The notes: generated from the letters alone by a model not told the origin. Shown: positions 16,400 to 24,313, counted from the stretch's first letter. The stretch is 64,000 bases of DNA from Bacteroidota bacterium (GCA_013288015.1 JABDCR010000002.1:33028-97027), one strand, 5' to 3'. Numbers and translations: made by a program.

Positions 16400-17023
16400 T
16401 TAATAAATTACAATTTGCATTTGTACCTGCGAGTCTGTTGAGCCAGGAGCAAAAGTTCCGTTCTTTGAATTAGGCTGGTGCCTTAAATAACCTGTGCAAT
16501 AAGAACTAGCTCCATTTACAGTATAAGTTGTAGCAACTTGGTCAGTAAGTCCTATCGGTAGAGGAGGGTTGTTAGAATCATGGTCTTCGTATGTAACTTT
16601 AAAATTGGCGGGATTGGTTGTTGCATCCTGATTAGCAACCCCACACAACCCAAGCGAATTATAAAAGAAATACAAATGATAGTTCTGTCTTTGTACGCCT
16701 ATTTCCTGTGTTATGTCATTTACCGGATTTTGTGTTTCATCATATATATGAACTGTTAATGCATATGTTGAATTAGCATGTAAACGTGCTATGGGTTTAA
16801 GTGTGTCTTTATAAGGCTTGCTTAAAACAGTGCTATCTCTCCAAACAGCCCAGCATGTATCGTGTGGGTTAGCTGTATTTTGGAAACGCCATTTGATGGT
16901 AGTTAAAAATTCATTCCCCGGCAAAGGCGGGGAAACAGCTTGTTCTGTTTTTTTACAAGAAATAAATATTAGTGCACTCAATAAGAATGCACCAAATAAT
17001 ATTCGGTTTAATTTTGTGTTCAT
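16400..17023 (-). CDS. Lipoprotein of the TonB receptor cluster
   Basis: This 207-residue protein has a lipobox (ALIFISC, Cys23) followed by KKTEQAVSPPLPGNEFLTTI. The body is beta-rich with ARLHANSTYALTVHIYDETQ in the middle, and has three later Cys. It lies between the RGPP-motif gene (32 nt upstream) and the barrel gene (18 nt downstream). Lipoproteins placed like this commonly capture the ligand for the receptor at the cell surface. Family not firmly recognised. Confidence 0.75.
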   Translation of the reverse strand: MNTKLNRILFGAFLLSALIFISCKKTEQAVSPPLPGNEFLTTIKWRFQNTANPHDTCWAVWRDSTVLSKPYKDTLKPIARLHANSTYALTVHIYDETQNPVNDITQEIGVQRQNYHLYFFYNSLGLCGVANQDATTNPANFKVTYEDHDSNNPPLPIGLTDQVATTYTVNGASSYCTGYLRHQPNSKNGTFAPGSTDSQVQMQIVIY

Positions 17024-17055
17024 TTTAGTTTTAATTTTTTTATTAATATGATTTT

Positions 17056-17418
17056 TTAAATTTTATTGTAGTAAGTATATCTGATGATATATGGTGGCCC
17101 TCTTGATTGTAAGAGTTTCTTTAAAGTATTTCGTGTTTCACAGAAATAAAAAATGAGATTACGTGTAACAGTAAAGTAAATTACCGGAACATAAAACCCG
17201 CTTACTAATAACTTCTTGTTTGTAATAACCTCGCATAAAAGACAGTTTTGTATATCCGGTTTATGTGCATGGAAACCGTTTTTTGAATAATGCCTTAGCG
17301 ATACTTCGCCACAACATTTACTTATTTCATGTTGATGCGTAAATAAAACAACTTGCCCTACTACAAAAATTGTCAGCAGCAGCTTTGCATACAGGATATG
17401 TTTTTTACTTCTATACAT
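17056..17418 (-). CDS. Small Cys/His-rich membrane-anchored protein with RGPP motif
   Basis: This 120-residue protein has one N-terminal hydrophobic segment (residues 9-27), then a Cys/His-rich stretch with His28, His30, Cys35, Cys36, His43, His50, His52, Cys59 and Cys62 (CLLC), a second hydrophobic part, and RGPP at residues 106-109. Its start overlaps the receptor stop by 8 nt, so the two are translationally linked. The layout suggests a periplasmic metal-binding partner of the receptor. A second protein with the same plan lies at 19950-20285. It recalls short DUF2946-type proteins, but I cannot confirm that. Confidence 0.75.
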   Translation of the reverse strand: MYRSKKHILYAKLLLTIFVVGQVVLFTHQHEISKCCGEVSLRHYSKNGFHAHKPDIQNCLLCEVITNKKLLVSGFYVPVIYFTVTRNLIFYFCETRNTLKKLLQSRGPPYIIRYTYYNKI

Positions 17419-19765
17419 CCTGCTTTTTGCTAAATACGGAGAAAGGTATCTTTAAACGTAGAGTGAAATTTCGTCCTAAGGCATTATTGAAATAACGGAA
17501 ACGGTCTAAGTAATCTCTGTAAACAGTATTCAGAATATTGTTTGCCATAAAATTAATGTTGATTAATTGCTGCTTTATAGGAATTGAAAAACCTATATCG
17601 GCATTCAACAACCAATATCCTGCGGGTGGCGGAATATAATCTTCATTAGGCGGTACATGGGTTTGCTTGCTTACTACCAAAGCAGACGTGCTAAAATAAA
17701 GTTGCTTCAGCTTGCCAAGCGAATTTTTTGAAAATGTAAATCCGTTTTCATATCGGTTGGCAGGTGCATAAATCAAATAATTATGAATGCCTCTGTTATA
17801 GGCATACAGGTAAGTGGTTTTAGAATTAATAGTTAACCAATTAAAAAGCTTATAGTTGATATTAGCATCAACTCCGGTTAAATAAACATTAGCTGCGGTA
17901 TATTGAAACAAGGGGAATGTTCCTACTCCGGTAGTTATTACTTTTGGGTATTCGGGCTTTAAATAAATGTAGTTATTAATGAGATTGTAATAACCGCCTA
18001 TTTCTACTGCTAACTTTTTTGAATTAAAATTGAAATAGGTTTGTGCGTTGTAAGAGCGTTCCGCTTTTAAAGTAGTGTCACCTTTTTCATAGGATGCAGC
18101 ACTTTGATGTATTCCGTTTGCAAATAATTCTATGGGTGCAGGTGGTCTCCATCCGATGCCTACTGAGGAATTTAGCGAGAGAAATTCATTAAATCTATAT
18201 ACAGCACCTAAGGTAGCACTGTAATTTGCCCAGCTATATTCAGATGAATGTTTGGTTAATGTGGAAAAATCTTCCGTGTAAGTTTGCATCCACAAATAAT
18301 CATAGCGGGCTCCGGCTTCAATAGTCAATTTTCTTTTATTCCATTTTTCAAGAATAAATGCGCCTCCGCCATAATTGCGATAATTGGGTATCAAAGCACG
18401 GTAGTCAAGTCCCTGATAAATATTCCCCTGACTGATAAAATTAGTCCCTATGCTTCCCGAAATATTTTTTATAGATGGATGCTCCCAAATAAGTTCATGG
18501 GTCGTAGATGTTAACTGAAAATAGGCATCGGGCGTATTTGGCGGTAAATTACCAAGGGGTTGTTCATCTCCAAACTCTGAACGTCTGTTTTGCTGCCAAG
18601 CATATGTATATTCTAATTTACCTGCTTTATTAAATTTATAAAAACCTTTTCCTTTTGCTGTTTTATGGTCAACCTGCTGATAACCTCTTGTTATATTATA
18701 TGAAAACACAGAAGGCCACAATGGTGCTGGTCTTGTTGCTGCCGCCTCCAAATCTTGTAAGTTTCCGATAATAGAAGTCCATGAAATGCCAATGGTAGTA
18801 TTAAAATCACTAAAGAATCCATCTATGCCAAAGTTCTTTTTTCTATATGAAAGTGCTCCCGAGTAATTTCTTTCCTGTATGCCGCTATTTGGTAAATAAT
18901 AAGTAGGTGTACTAAAATTACCCGCTTTTCTAAAAGTTCCCTGCGCTCTCCAACTTAAACCGGATAATTTCTTTCCGAAAGCTCCCTCCAAAAATCCTGA
19001 GCCTGTTCCTGACCTACCATTTGTTGCACCAACTAAATTTATTTCTCCGTTTAAACATTTGGTATGCGGCATTTCTTTGGGGTCAACTAATACTACACCT
19101 GCAATGGCATTCATTCCGTAACGTATGCTGGCAGCTCCTTTTATAACACTTAACTTAGTAGCAATAAAGGGGTCTATTTCGGGGGCATGGTCAGCTCCCC
19201 AGTTTTGCCCTTCTAATCGCACACCATTATTTAATAATAATACACGGTTGCCGTATAAACCATGTATCATGGGTTTAGAAATGCCCGGGCCGGTTTGTAA
19301 ACTGTTTACACCCACAATAGCTTTTAATGCTTCTCCTAAAGATGAGCCTCTCGTTTTTTCTATGGTAATGCCACTAATCTCATCTTTTTGTAAGGTTTCT
19401 ACCTCTTGTTTTTTTATCTGATGGTCTTCAATGGTAACATCTTTTAAGGTGTTTAAGGGAAGTAAATTAAACACAACCGAAGTGTTGTTTGTAATAGTAA
19501 TGGCAGTATCTAAATCAGCATGACCAACATAGGCTACTCGTATATTGTATTTACCTTTACATAAGCCCTCTAAATAAAAATGGCTGTTATCATTAGCTGA
19601 AATGCCTTTATTTAATTCTTTAATGTAAACCGTTGCAAAACCAAGTTCCTCATTCAGTTTGGTGCAAATAATTTTCCCCGACAAAGAATACTTGCATGTA
19701 TCGTTTTGTGCAGCAATTTTTGTGCACAGTAGAAATGTAAAAAGTATGCAGATGCAGTTACGCAT
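17411..19765 (-). CDS. TonB-dependent receptor, candidate metal importer
   Basis: This 784-residue protein has a signal peptide (MRNCICILFTFLLCTKIAAQ), a CarboxypepD_reg-like domain (LSGKIICTKLNEELGFATVYI), then the plug with EISGITIEKTRGSSLGEALK, VNSLQTGPGISKPMIHGL and NWGADHAPEIDPFIATKLSV. A barrel ending ALGRNFTLRLKIPF follows. It is flanked by two small Cys/His-rich RGPP proteins and followed by a lipoprotein and a porin-like protein, with no SusD. The context suggests import of a metal or metal complex; this is inference, and the ligand is unknown. A 27-nt imperfect palindrome lies about 115 nt upstream. Confidence 0.93.
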   Translation of the reverse strand: MRNCICILFTFLLCTKIAAQNDTCKYSLSGKIICTKLNEELGFATVYIKELNKGISANDNSHFYLEGLCKGKYNIRVAYVGHADLDTAITITNNTSVVFNLLPLNTLKDVTIEDHQIKKQEVETLQKDEISGITIEKTRGSSLGEALKAIVGVNSLQTGPGISKPMIHGLYGNRVLLLNNGVRLEGQNWGADHAPEIDPFIATKLSVIKGAASIRYGMNAIAGVVLVDPKEMPHTKCLNGEINLVGATNGRSGTGSGFLEGAFGKKLSGLSWRAQGTFRKAGNFSTPTYYLPNSGIQERNYSGALSYRKKNFGIDGFFSDFNTTIGISWTSIIGNLQDLEAAATRPAPLWPSVFSYNITRGYQQVDHKTAKGKGFYKFNKAGKLEYTYAWQQNRRSEFGDEQPLGNLPPNTPDAYFQLTSTTHELIWEHPSIKNISGSIGTNFISQGNIYQGLDYRALIPNYRNYGGGAFILEKWNKRKLTIEAGARYDYLWMQTYTEDFSTLTKHSSEYSWANYSATLGAVYRFNEFLSLNSSVGIGWRPPAPIELFANGIHQSAASYEKGDTTLKAERSYNAQTYFNFNSKKLAVEIGGYYNLINNYIYLKPEYPKVITTGVGTFPLFQYTAANVYLTGVDANINYKLFNWLTINSKTTYLYAYNRGIHNYLIYAPANRYENGFTFSKNSLGKLKQLYFSTSALVVSKQTHVPPNEDYIPPPAGYWLLNADIGFSIPIKQQLININFMANNILNTVYRDYLDRFRYFNNALGRNFTLRLKIPFSVFSKKQDV

Positions 19766-19878
19766 ATTAAAAGCCCAACAAATTGTTTAATTGAAAAAAT
19801 TACTGTTAGTACAGAATGATAGATACCATTAACTGAATCGACAAATAGATTGCCGAAAGCTGTTTCAAACAAGAGCAC

Positions 19879-19905
19879 GTTCTTGTAAACTTTGGTTACA
19901 TGAAC
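19879..19905. promoter_or_regulatory. Palindromic operator upstream of the TonB-dependent receptor
   Basis: GTTCTTGTAA (19879-19888) and TTACATGAAC (19896-19905) are inverted repeats with one mismatch and a 7-nt spacer. The site lies between the second RGPP gene and the receptor gene. Size and position suit a dimeric metalloregulator such as a Fur or Zur protein, though the sequence is not a recognised box of either. Confidence 0.4.
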
Positions 19906-19949
19906 AATACAGAAACTACACTAAAAAATTTAAAGGTTTGAAACAGGCA

Positions 19950-20285
19950 CTAACAAGCGGGAGGCCCACGAGATGAAACACTAAGATTGGTTTCAATTAT
20001 ATAAGGAGAAATTTTTGGTGTTTGATAAATAGAAATAATAGTACGGAAAACAGCAACTTCATTAGTAACTGTTACCGCATCATATAAAGGGGTTTGTGCA
20101 TTGAAAATCTCGCAATGGGTTTGCTCGTTTTCAACGTGCGTGCCCATGTCTTTGTGGTAATAATCGCAATAGTTTTCTACTGTGTCTGTATGCCCTGCAA
20201 ACAGCTTGTGAAATAAGGAATGTGGTAATGAAGAATAAGAGAATACGAGAAGCAGTAAACAAGAAATATATTTTCTGAGCTTCAT
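19950..20285 (-). CDS. Second small Cys/His-rich protein with RGPP motif
   Basis: Read from the ATG at 20285 (MKLRKYISCLLLLVF) this is 111 residues. The upstream ATG (20291) and TTG (20300) overlap the promoter. After a signal-like segment come His22, His26, His32, Cys40, His44, His50, His57 and Cys58, then a beta-like stretch, and RGPP at residues 106-109, just before the end. It has the same plan as the protein at 17056-17418 and lies on the other side of the receptor gene. It may be a periplasmic metal chaperone for the receptor. Confidence 0.75.
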   Translation of the reverse strand: MKLRKYISCLLLLVFSYSSLPHSLFHKLFAGHTDTVENYCDYYHKDMGTHVENEQTHCEIFNAQTPLYDAVTVTNEVAVFRTIISIYQTPKISPYIIETNLSVSSRGPPAC

Positions 20286-20297
20286 ATTCATGGTAGG

Positions 20298-20330
20298 CAA
20301 ATGTAATGCAAAATAAAATAGATTCCCAAA
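20298..20330 (-). promoter_or_regulatory. Promoter of the metal-uptake-like cluster
   Basis: On the minus strand TTTG (20327-20330), a 21-nt spacer and TACATTTG (20298-20305) match the Bacteroidota -33 and -7 boxes. The transcript would start a few bases before the ATG codons at 20291 and 20285, giving a very short leader. Confidence 0.6.
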
Positions 20331-20355
20331 AACTTAGTGTTTTAACAGTTATATT

Positions 20356-20435
20356 AATGATACTGTTTTAAAGAGCCGTTATTTGAAAGGGACTTTTCTT
20401 TCCGGCAACCTGAATGACTTTAATGTATTTTGATT
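20356..20435 (-). repeat. 80-bp dispersed repeat, copy 2
   Basis: This copy aligns without gaps with 580-659 at 68 of 80 positions by eye. On the minus strand it reads KVIQVAGKKSPFQITAL and a TAA stop, conserving the peptide seen in copy 1. No gene body remains upstream. It lies between the RGPP cluster promoter and the TetR operator. Confidence 0.45.
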
Positions 20436-20450
20436 CAAATATTTTATAAT

Positions 20451-20481
20451 TTACCCATTTGGGTAAAATGTATTACATTTG
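20451..20481 (+). promoter_or_regulatory. TetR operator and -7 box
   Basis: TTACCC (20451-20456) and GGGTAA (20461-20466) form a palindrome around ATTT, followed by TACATTTG (20474-20481), a consensus -7 box. The same TTACCC-N4-GGGTAA occurs at 21121-21136 before the next gene. The TetR protein starting at 20492 is the natural ligand, giving autorepression. Confidence 0.6.
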
Positions 20482-20491
20482 TATCATCAAA

Positions 20492-21103
20492 ATGACAACA
20501 GATAGTTTTAATACAGAGCAAAAGATTATAGAGTCAGCAGAAGATGTTTTTCATCAAAAAGGGTACGATGGGGCTCGTATGCAGGAAATTGCCGATAAAG
20601 CCGATATTAATAAAGGATTACTACATTACTATTTTAAAACTAAGGACAGCTTATTTGAAACTGTTTTAAGTATTGCTTTTCGTAAAGTGCTTTCGCACAT
20701 AGAATCTATTCTTTTAAAAGAAATTCCATTAGAAGACAAAATAGACCTTATCGTGGATGGGTATATGAATATGCTTTCAAGAAACACCTCCCTGCCACGG
20801 TTTGTTATGAATGAGCTTAGTAAAAACCCGGACAAGTTTATTGCTAAACACATTAATAACAATATGAAAAAGGCATTTTCGGTTTTTGAGCAAGATCTTC
20901 AGAAGGAAATAAAGGCTCATAAAATACGTCCGATTGATCCTCGCCAATTATGTATAAATTTAGTTTCCTTGTCTATTTTTCCTTTTATGGGAAAACCCAT
21001 TTTGCAAGTTGTGATAGGTGTAAATAACAAAGAGTTTCAATTATTGCTACAGGAAAGAAGAGAACATATAAAGTCATTTATTAAGCAGGCTATAAAATTT
21101 TAA
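20492..21103 (+). CDS. TetR family transcriptional regulator
   Basis: Read from the ATG at 20492 ([12 protein letters not shown]) this is 203 residues. An in-frame ATG at 20459 lies inside the operator and is unlikely. The N-terminal DNA-binding domain is clear: [22 protein letters not shown] then the recognition part [16 protein letters not shown]. The C-terminal ligand domain is helical and ends [18 protein letters not shown]. It is probably a repressor of itself and of the downstream small membrane gene and, formerly, a FAD monooxygenase now reduced to a fragment. Confidence 0.93.
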   Translation: MTTDSFNTEQKIIESAEDVFHQKGYDGARMQEIADKADINKGLLHYYFKTKDSLFETVLSIAFRKVLSHIESILLKEIPLEDKIDLIVDGYMNMLSRNTSLPRFVMNELSKNPDKFIAKHINNNMKKAFSVFEQDLQKEIKAHKIRPIDPRQLCINLVSLSIFPFMGKPILQVVIGVNNKEFQLLLQERREHIKSFIKQAIKF

Positions 21104-21120
21104 TTTTTTTTGAAGCAAAA

Positions 21121-21136
21121 TTACCCAAACGGGTAA
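21121..21136 (+). promoter_or_regulatory. Second TetR operator
   Basis: TTACCC-AAAC-GGGTAA repeats the palindrome found before the TetR gene, with the same spacing of four bases and the same following AAATG. It lies 18 nt after the TetR stop codon and in front of the small membrane protein. Confidence 0.6.
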
Positions 21137-21164
21137 AATGAAAATAACAAAAAAACAATATAAC

Positions 21165-21386
21165 ATGGGTGAAATAATAGTTTTTTCAATAGGTTTACTT
21201 GCCATATTAGGAGTTCCGATTATAACTGCTCTTTTTGCCAGACGAATGGGCAGAAGACCTTGGCTTTGGTTTTTCATGGGGCTTATATTGCCTGGTATTG
21301 CTACTGTTATCATTTTTTACTGCCCGATCTTTCAGATTCTGGGCAATCGAAAATTTAATAGTAAAGGTTATTCTTGTAAGACTTAA
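21165..21386 (+). CDS. Small membrane protein in the TetR operon
   Basis: From the ATG at 21165 this is 73 residues; an in-frame ATG at 21138 would place the start on the edge of the operator. Two hydrophobic segments (IIVFSIGLLAILGVPIITAL and LWFFMGLILPGIATVIIF) flank a basic loop ARRMGRRPW. Family not recognised. It lies between a TetR regulator and a truncated FAD monooxygenase and is the only intact candidate target of the regulator here. Confidence 0.6.
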   Translation: MGEIIVFSIGLLAILGVPIITALFARRMGRRPWLWFFMGLILPGIATVIIFYCPIFQILGNRKFNSKGYSCKT

Positions 21387-21394
21387 AATTCAAA

Positions 21395-21544
21395 ATGATT
21401 ATGCAGTCAAAAGACATTATTATCGTAGGTGCCGGCCCAACAGGTTTAATGATGGCCAATCAATTAACTCGTTTCGGAGTCGATTATATCATTCTGGATC
21501 AAAAATCCGGGCCACCTGATCATTACAGTCTGTCCACCGCATAG
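21395..21544 (+). pseudogene. FAD-dependent monooxygenase, N-terminal fragment
   Basis: The 49-codon reading begins with the FAD-binding motif IIIVGAGPTGLMMANQL and continues VDYIILDQKSGPPDH, which is the N-terminus of PheA/TfdB-type aromatic hydroxylases of about 500 residues. It then ends at a TAG at 21542-21544, inside the 3' end of the convergent DHFR-like gene (stop at 21523). The rest of the gene is absent. The protein cannot be active, and a deletion or recombination joined it to the next operon. Confidence 0.75.
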
Positions 21545-22095
21545 TTCAGTTCAGTTACCCCTGAAGTAAATTGTCGGGTAGTCAATAGGTTTAGTTTAAT
21601 TTTGTCTTTGATGTCTACAAACAATTGAATGCCTTTTCCAAGAACAATTGGATTAACAAATAGCCAGTAACCGTCAATTAAGTTCTGTTGAATAAGTGAA
21701 TGTGTTGCTGTCGGGCTACCAAAAAGCAAGATTTCTCCACCTGCCTGTTGTTTTATTTCGTTTATTTTGTCCGAAAGGTTATCGCTAATAATTGTTGTAT
21801 TAGCCAAACCTCCGTCTTTTATTGTTTTCGATAAAACAACTTTGTGAACTTTGTTATACCACTTTGAATGTTTAATGTCGTGCTTGCTCGCATCTGGCTT
21901 GTCTCCTGCAGTAGGCCAGTAATTTTCCATCATCTGGTAAGTTACTCGTCCATATAACGCCGTATCGGTTTCGCCTATCCGCTTACCGACATGATCAAAA
22001 AGTTCTTCATCAAGTTTGATCCAGTTCATTTCTCCGTTTACTCCTGCTACAAAACCGTCAAGCGATATGTGCATAAATGAAATTATTTTTCTCAT
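21523..22095 (-). CDS. Dihydrofolate reductase family protein (RibD C-terminal type)
   Basis: This 190-residue protein starts MRKIISFMHISLDGFVAG and has the NADPH-binding phrases TALYGRVTYQMMENYWP and GGEILLFGSPTATHSLIQQ of the RibD_C/DHFR-like family. Such proteins are distinct from housekeeping FolA and their substrates are generally unknown. It is the last gene of a minus-strand operon ArsR, AHSA1, DoxX-like, DHFR-like, a set often seen together in Bacteroidota. Confidence 0.9.
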   Translation of the reverse strand: MRKIISFMHISLDGFVAGVNGEMNWIKLDEELFDHVGKRIGETDTALYGRVTYQMMENYWPTAGDKPDASKHDIKHSKWYNKVHKVVLSKTIKDGGLANTTIISDNLSDKINEIKQQAGGEILLFGSPTATHSLIQQNLIDGYWLFVNPIVLGKGIQLFVDIKDKIKLNLLTTRQFTSGVTELNYAVDRL

Positions 22096-22165
22096 GTTTT
22101 CTATTTTTTATTATTTATGGTTTGTTACTTTCTTTATACAATGACCGCTACCCATTGGCTTTTTG

Positions 22166-22543
22166 TCACACTTTATTATTAATTGCTTTAATCTTACACC
22201 AAAAAATGTATGAAGCTGTAAGTAAGAGAATGCCAATTGAAGGAATTAGGATATTTGAACTAAAACCATCTACTTGAATAATTGAATAGGTTGCCCCTAC
22301 TAAATCAATACATAAGCCTGCATAAGCCCATTCTTTCAATCTGTTGAATTTTGGAATTAATATGGTAATTGCACCGAGTGCTTTTGCAACGCCTAAAAAA
22401 GGCAATAGATACATCGGGTAGCCTAAATGTTCAAAGACTTTTTTTACTTCGTCTATCATTAAAATGTCAGGAATAGCACCTAAACCCATAAACAAGGCAA
22501 ACAAGATTGTTGTTGTCCAAAAAATTATTTTATTCTTTTTCAT
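22166..22543 (-). CDS. DoxX-like membrane protein
   Basis: This 125-residue protein has four hydrophobic segments and the phrases FALFMGLGAIPDI, FEHLGYPMYLLPFLGVAKALG and LKEWAYAGLCIDLVGATYS of the DoxX-like_2 family. Its start overlaps the AHSA1 gene stop by 4 nt (ATGA), so the two are translationally coupled. It is an inner-membrane protein with no established reaction. Confidence 0.87.
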   Translation of the reverse strand: MKKNKIIFWTTTILFALFMGLGAIPDILMIDEVKKVFEHLGYPMYLLPFLGVAKALGAITILIPKFNRLKEWAYAGLCIDLVGATYSIIQVDGFSSNILIPSIGILLLTASYIFWCKIKAINNKV

Positions 22544-23013
22544 TGTTGTAAAAGTTTAAGATAATTTTCAAGTCGATTTAAAGTTTGCTTACCACCTTCA
22601 ATAGCATTTACCTTTTTATTTAATTCCTCAATAATTGCTTTTGACTTAAATATTGACTTCATTGTCAATAATGTTTTTCCTTCAACCTCTTCAAATAAAA
22701 TTGTAACTGTGAAGTTATAATCTTCGCTTCTTTCACCAGAATGTTTATAAGATAAAAAGGATGGTTTTTTTACTTCCACGTACTCAATTTTGCTGTCCCA
22801 ATCCCTTCCCATACCATGCATAATAAAGTCCCAAATTTTGCCTGGTTCTACATTCATTGATTTTGTCGTTAGCGAAAAACCATTTGGGCCCCACCATTCT
22901 TTGATATGTTCCGGGGTAGTCCACACTTCCCAAACTAAATCCCTTGGAGCATCCAGAATTCTTGTATGTATAAGTATATTTTCTTCTTGTTTGAATGTAT
23001 TGTATTTATCCAT
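22540..23013 (-). CDS. SRPBCC / AHSA1 domain protein
   Basis: This 157-residue protein has the AHSA1-type start RILDAPRDLVWEVWTTPEHIKEWWGPNGFSL in pieces typical of the family, then VEPGKIWDFIMHGMGR and the final helix (residues about 125-155). The fold makes a hydrophobic pocket for a small ligand. It sits directly downstream of the ArsR gene (4 nt) and overlaps the DoxX-like gene, a standard ArsR/AHSA1 pair. Confidence 0.9.
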   Translation of the reverse strand: MDKYNTFKQEENILIHTRILDAPRDLVWEVWTTPEHIKEWWGPNGFSLTTKSMNVEPGKIWDFIMHGMGRDWDSKIEYVEVKKPSFLSYKHSGERSEDYNFTVTILFEEVEGKTLLTMKSIFKSKAIIEELNKKVNAIEGGKQTLNRLENYLKLLQQ

Positions 23014-23017
23014 CTTT

Positions 23018-23344
23018 CTATTTTTTCTTTTTTTGAATTTTAGCTAAATAACTTTCCAATGAGTCAAATTTATTATTCCAATGTTTTCGGTATTGGTTTA
23101 CCCAGTCCGTTACTTCATTTAATTTTTCGAGTTTAGCTTCGCAATATCTTTCCCTGCCTTGTTGTTTGATTACAATAAGACCACAATCATTAAGGAATTG
23201 GACATGCAATGAAACTGCTTGTCGGGTAATATCAAACTCCTTCGCAATTGCATTAACATTGAGTGATTTTTGAGCCAGCATTCCTATAATTTGTCTACGA
23301 GTTGGATCTGCTATTGCTTGAAAGATATCTCTTGTTTGTGTCAT
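23018..23344 (-). CDS. ArsR family transcriptional regulator
   Basis: Read from the ATG at 23344 (MTQTRDIFQAIADPTRRQII) this is 108 residues; an upstream in-frame ATG at 23395 would reach into the operator. The winged helix is typical (LNVNAIAKEFDITRQAVSLHVQFLNDCGLI) without the Cys metal site of ArsR/SmtB. This is the SdpR-like class that pairs with AHSA1 genes. It probably represses its own operon through the TGCGCAA sites just upstream. Confidence 0.92.
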   Translation of the reverse strand: MTQTRDIFQAIADPTRRQIIGMLAQKSLNVNAIAKEFDITRQAVSLHVQFLNDCGLIVIKQQGRERYCEAKLEKLNEVTDWVNQYRKHWNNKFDSLESYLAKIQKKKK

Positions 23345-23346
23345 AA

Positions 23347-23394
23347 TGCGCAAGTAATTTCTTGCAAATATATGCGCAATATTTGACTTGCGCA
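23347..23394 (-). promoter_or_regulatory. ArsR operator (TGCGCAA half-sites)
   Basis: TGCGCAA (23373-23379) and TTGCGCA (23388-23394) form an inverted repeat with an 8-nt spacer. A third half-site, TGCGCAA (23347-23353), lies next to the start codon. The site sits immediately upstream of the ArsR gene as expected for autorepression. Confidence 0.55.
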
Positions 23395-23522
23395 ATTTTT
23401 TTCAAAATTTCATGGAACGTGTTAACCTACGTGGTTTGTACTGTCAGACTTAAACTGTTATAGATTAGATACCCATAACGTACCTAAAGTAGATACGTGC
23501 CTGATCTTTTTTCTATGCGATA

Positions 23523-23606
23523 TTACAAAAGGCTTATTTCTTTAATTATTCTTTCCAGTGTTTTGTTATGAGGAGTTAATTCATACTCAACAATAATAGA
23601 CTTGGT
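23523..23606 (-). pseudogene. C-terminal remnant of an HxlR-type regulator
   Basis: Between two stop codons the minus strand reads VEYELTPHNKTLERIIKEI, the wing and final helix of HxlR proteins; compare VEYSITKHGKSLQKLLDEL in the gene at 4657. There is no start and no recognition helix, so this is a tail left by deletion. The rest of 23396-23803 holds repeat A and no gene. Confidence 0.5.
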
Positions 23607-23612
23607 TTATAG

Positions 23613-23799
23613 ATGACAAATTTAATTTTCCAAACTTATTGTTTCGACAAAGTTAGTGGGTCAATTTTACTCAGAAAATTTATTGTATGAAACAAGATAA
23701 ATTCTTGATAAAAGGGTGTTTAATCAAGTAAAACTACCGGTTGGTGTAAAAAAGTTTTTATTAGGGAGCAAAATGTTGAATTTTGACACATAATTAAAA
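23613..23799. repeat. Diverged duplicated segment A, upstream of DoxX
   Basis: This aligns along its length with 27092-27280. In the best part (23698-23763 against 27175-27240) 60 of 66 positions agree by eye, all differences being transitions. Here the segment ends just before the DoxX gene; its partner ends just before porU. It contains GTAAAAAAGTTTTTA, a near-perfect inverted repeat. Function unknown. Confidence 0.6.
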
Positions 23800-23803
23800 C
23801 ATT

Positions 23804-24313
23804 ATGAAAAAAATAATCAATTGGTTTTTAAACCCTCCGATAACAGGACAATCTTCTATTTTAATTATCAGACTTACGGCTGGTGGCGTTTTTTTATGGG
23901 AAGGGATTTTGAAGTTTGTTTATGTAAACCAAGGAGTTGGCAGGTTTACAAAATTAGGTTTTCCTAACCCCGAAATGACTGCGAACTTTATTGCCACGGG
24001 TGAAATTATTGGCGGGATGTTATTGCTACTTGGGTTATTTACAAGAGTAACAGTTTTTTATTTTATTATAGAAATGATTGTTGCCATGTTGAGTACAAAA
24101 ATTGCTTTGTACTTAGGTACTAGTCCGTTGCCATTACCTCCTGCTCCGCCAAAGGATGGTATTTGGGCGGTGTTGCACGAAATACGATCGGATTATGCTC
24201 AAACTCTTTGCTGTTTATTCTTATTGATTGAAGGTGCAGGTAGAATATCGATAGATTTTATTATTTATACATCTAAAAAAATATATAGTATGAGTAAAAA
24301 TAATCCTATTTAA
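23804..24313 (+). CDS. DoxX family membrane protein
   Basis: This 169-residue protein has the DoxX signature GGVFLWEGILKFVYVNQGVGRF followed by ATGEIIGGMLLLLGLFTRV, four hydrophobic segments and an unusual Pro-rich loop (SPLPLPPAPPKDG). The tail FIIYTSKKIYSMSKNNPI is duplicated in degenerate form downstream of the response regulator gene. It stands alone between duplicated segments A and B. Role in membrane redox processes is family knowledge, not shown here. Confidence 0.88.
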   Translation: MKKIINWFLNPPITGQSSILIIRLTAGGVFLWEGILKFVYVNQGVGRFTKLGFPNPEMTANFIATGEIIGGMLLLLGLFTRVTVFYFIIEMIVAMLSTKIALYLGTSPLPLPPAPPKDGIWAVLHEIRSDYAQTLCCLFLLIEGAGRISIDFIIYTSKKIYSMSKNNPI

